From CAVSWN01 sp963770995 (GTDB lineage: Bacteria; Acidobacteriota; Vicinamibacteria; Vicinamibacterales; CAVVIG01): DNA of 64,000 bases. The notes beneath the pieces were generated by a model that made no database searches, had not been told where the DNA came from, and saw only the letters and a program-made list of their open reading frames with translations. Location of the stretch: positions 930,001 to 994,000 of the forward strand of contig CAVYRS010000001.1 in assembly GCA_963770995.1 (NCBI GenBank), given 5' to 3'. Within the stretch, counting starts at the first letter, position 1. Every line of letters begins with the position of its first letter. Shown here piece after piece: positions 63,810-64,000 of this stretch. The position numbers and the translations under genes are program-made.

Positions 63810-64000
63810 ATGCACAATCACTCCCGGGTCATCGGGCTCGTTGTCGCGGCTTGCATCGTTCGTGTCGCGACGGCGTCGGCGCAAGCCACGCTCGAGATTC
63901 AAGACTATCTCGTGATGCCGGTCACGGGTGCCGTCGACGGCCAAGGCTCGAACGATGTGCTGCTGTCGCGGGTCAACACGATACGGGAAGAAGTCGGCGG
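63810..64000 (+). CDS. secreted protein, 5' end only (truncated by window edge)
   Basis: Starts MHNHSRVIGLVVAACIVRVA at ATG 63810, a clear signal peptide ending near SAQ, then TLEIQDYLVMPVTGAVDG and SNDVLLSRVNTIREEVGG at the edge. The mature start resembles acidobacterial PQQ-dependent sugar-dehydrogenase-like beta-propellers, in which a VNxxREEPGG segment precedes the first blade. The assignment is tentative because only 63 codons are present. Confidence 0.55.
   Translation, partial: MHNHSRVIGLVVAACIVRVATASAQATLEIQDYLVMPVTGAVDGQGSNDVLLSRVNTIREEVG

Overview
The window is GC-rich bacterial chromosomal DNA. It most resembles an uncultured soil-type Acidobacteriota (Vicinamibacterales-like). 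This placement is an inference from gene content: FtsX/MacB-type permeases, PQQ beta-propeller dehydrogenases beside DUF6152 and secreted acidobacterial-type proteins, DUF6644 and DUF6282 proteins, LVIVD/DUF305 pairs, and short palindromic repeats that also occur inside genes. No rRNA, CRISPR array or intact prophage is visible. Many conserved genes are split by single-base frame changes (about 1-3.7, 13.9, 18.67, 26.06, 32.77, 35.37, 39.29 and 40.3-42.6 kb), so part of the apparent gene decay may be sequence error.

Layout. 1-4.4 kb: 3' part of a large DUF2339 membrane protein and a small secreted protein. 4.5 kb: an intact tRNA-Arg(TCT) beside a wrecked permease fragment. 4.9-12.5 kb: an ECF sigma factor, a large FecR-type anti-sigma/sensor protein, and two ABC ATPase/permease pairs, apparently one regulatory and transport module; one permease carries an extracytoplasmic discoidin domain. 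12.9-15.6 kb: a DUF305 lipoprotein and an LVIVD surface protein. 15.7-17.9 kb: a mobile-element scar with the 5' half of a second tRNA-Arg(TCT), a decayed IS256-type transposase and an N-terminally truncated rve transposase. 17.96-20.87 kb: a three-gene cassette (C25/caspase-like peptidase, 82-aa beta-rich protein, SGNH hydrolase), the best candidate here for an undescribed system. 21.2-22.7 kb: SRPBCC remnant, SLOG-like protein, coiled-coil/basic protein. 23.5-28.3 kb: glycosyltransferases, a Gfo/Idh/MocA oxidoreductase and a phosphodiesterase-fold protein, probably for surface glycans.

28.4-37.9 kb: small secreted proteins, YceI, two PAS sensor kinases with a response regulator-MEDS protein, a VOC protein and a dienelactone hydrolase-like protein. 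37.9-42.6 kb: an S9 dipeptidyl-peptidase and two adjacent acyl-CoA dehydrogenases. 42.8-43.6 kb: remnants of a type I restriction subunit (HsdR) and a zeta-type toxin with its small partner. 43.7-45.5 kb: a secreted protein and a bacterial SUI1/eIF1 homologue. 45.5-53.6 kb: a DAB inorganic-carbon accumulation operon (DabA, DabB) with an additional antiporter-like subunit and a translationally coupled MacB-like permease. 53.8-64 kb: MOSC and DUF2834 proteins, a PQQ dehydrogenase with acidobacterial secreted partners, a metallo-beta-lactamase-fold hydrolase, a tandem DUF6644 pair, an NAD-dependent dehydrogenase coupled to a DUF6282 metal-hydrolase-like protein, and the start of a secreted protein at the right edge.

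Genes work in tightly coupled units: many junctions are 4-bp ATGA/GTGA overlaps (7421-7424, 6483-6486, 15005-15008, 32573-32576, 43332-43335, 47913-47916, 50718-50721, 62811-62814).
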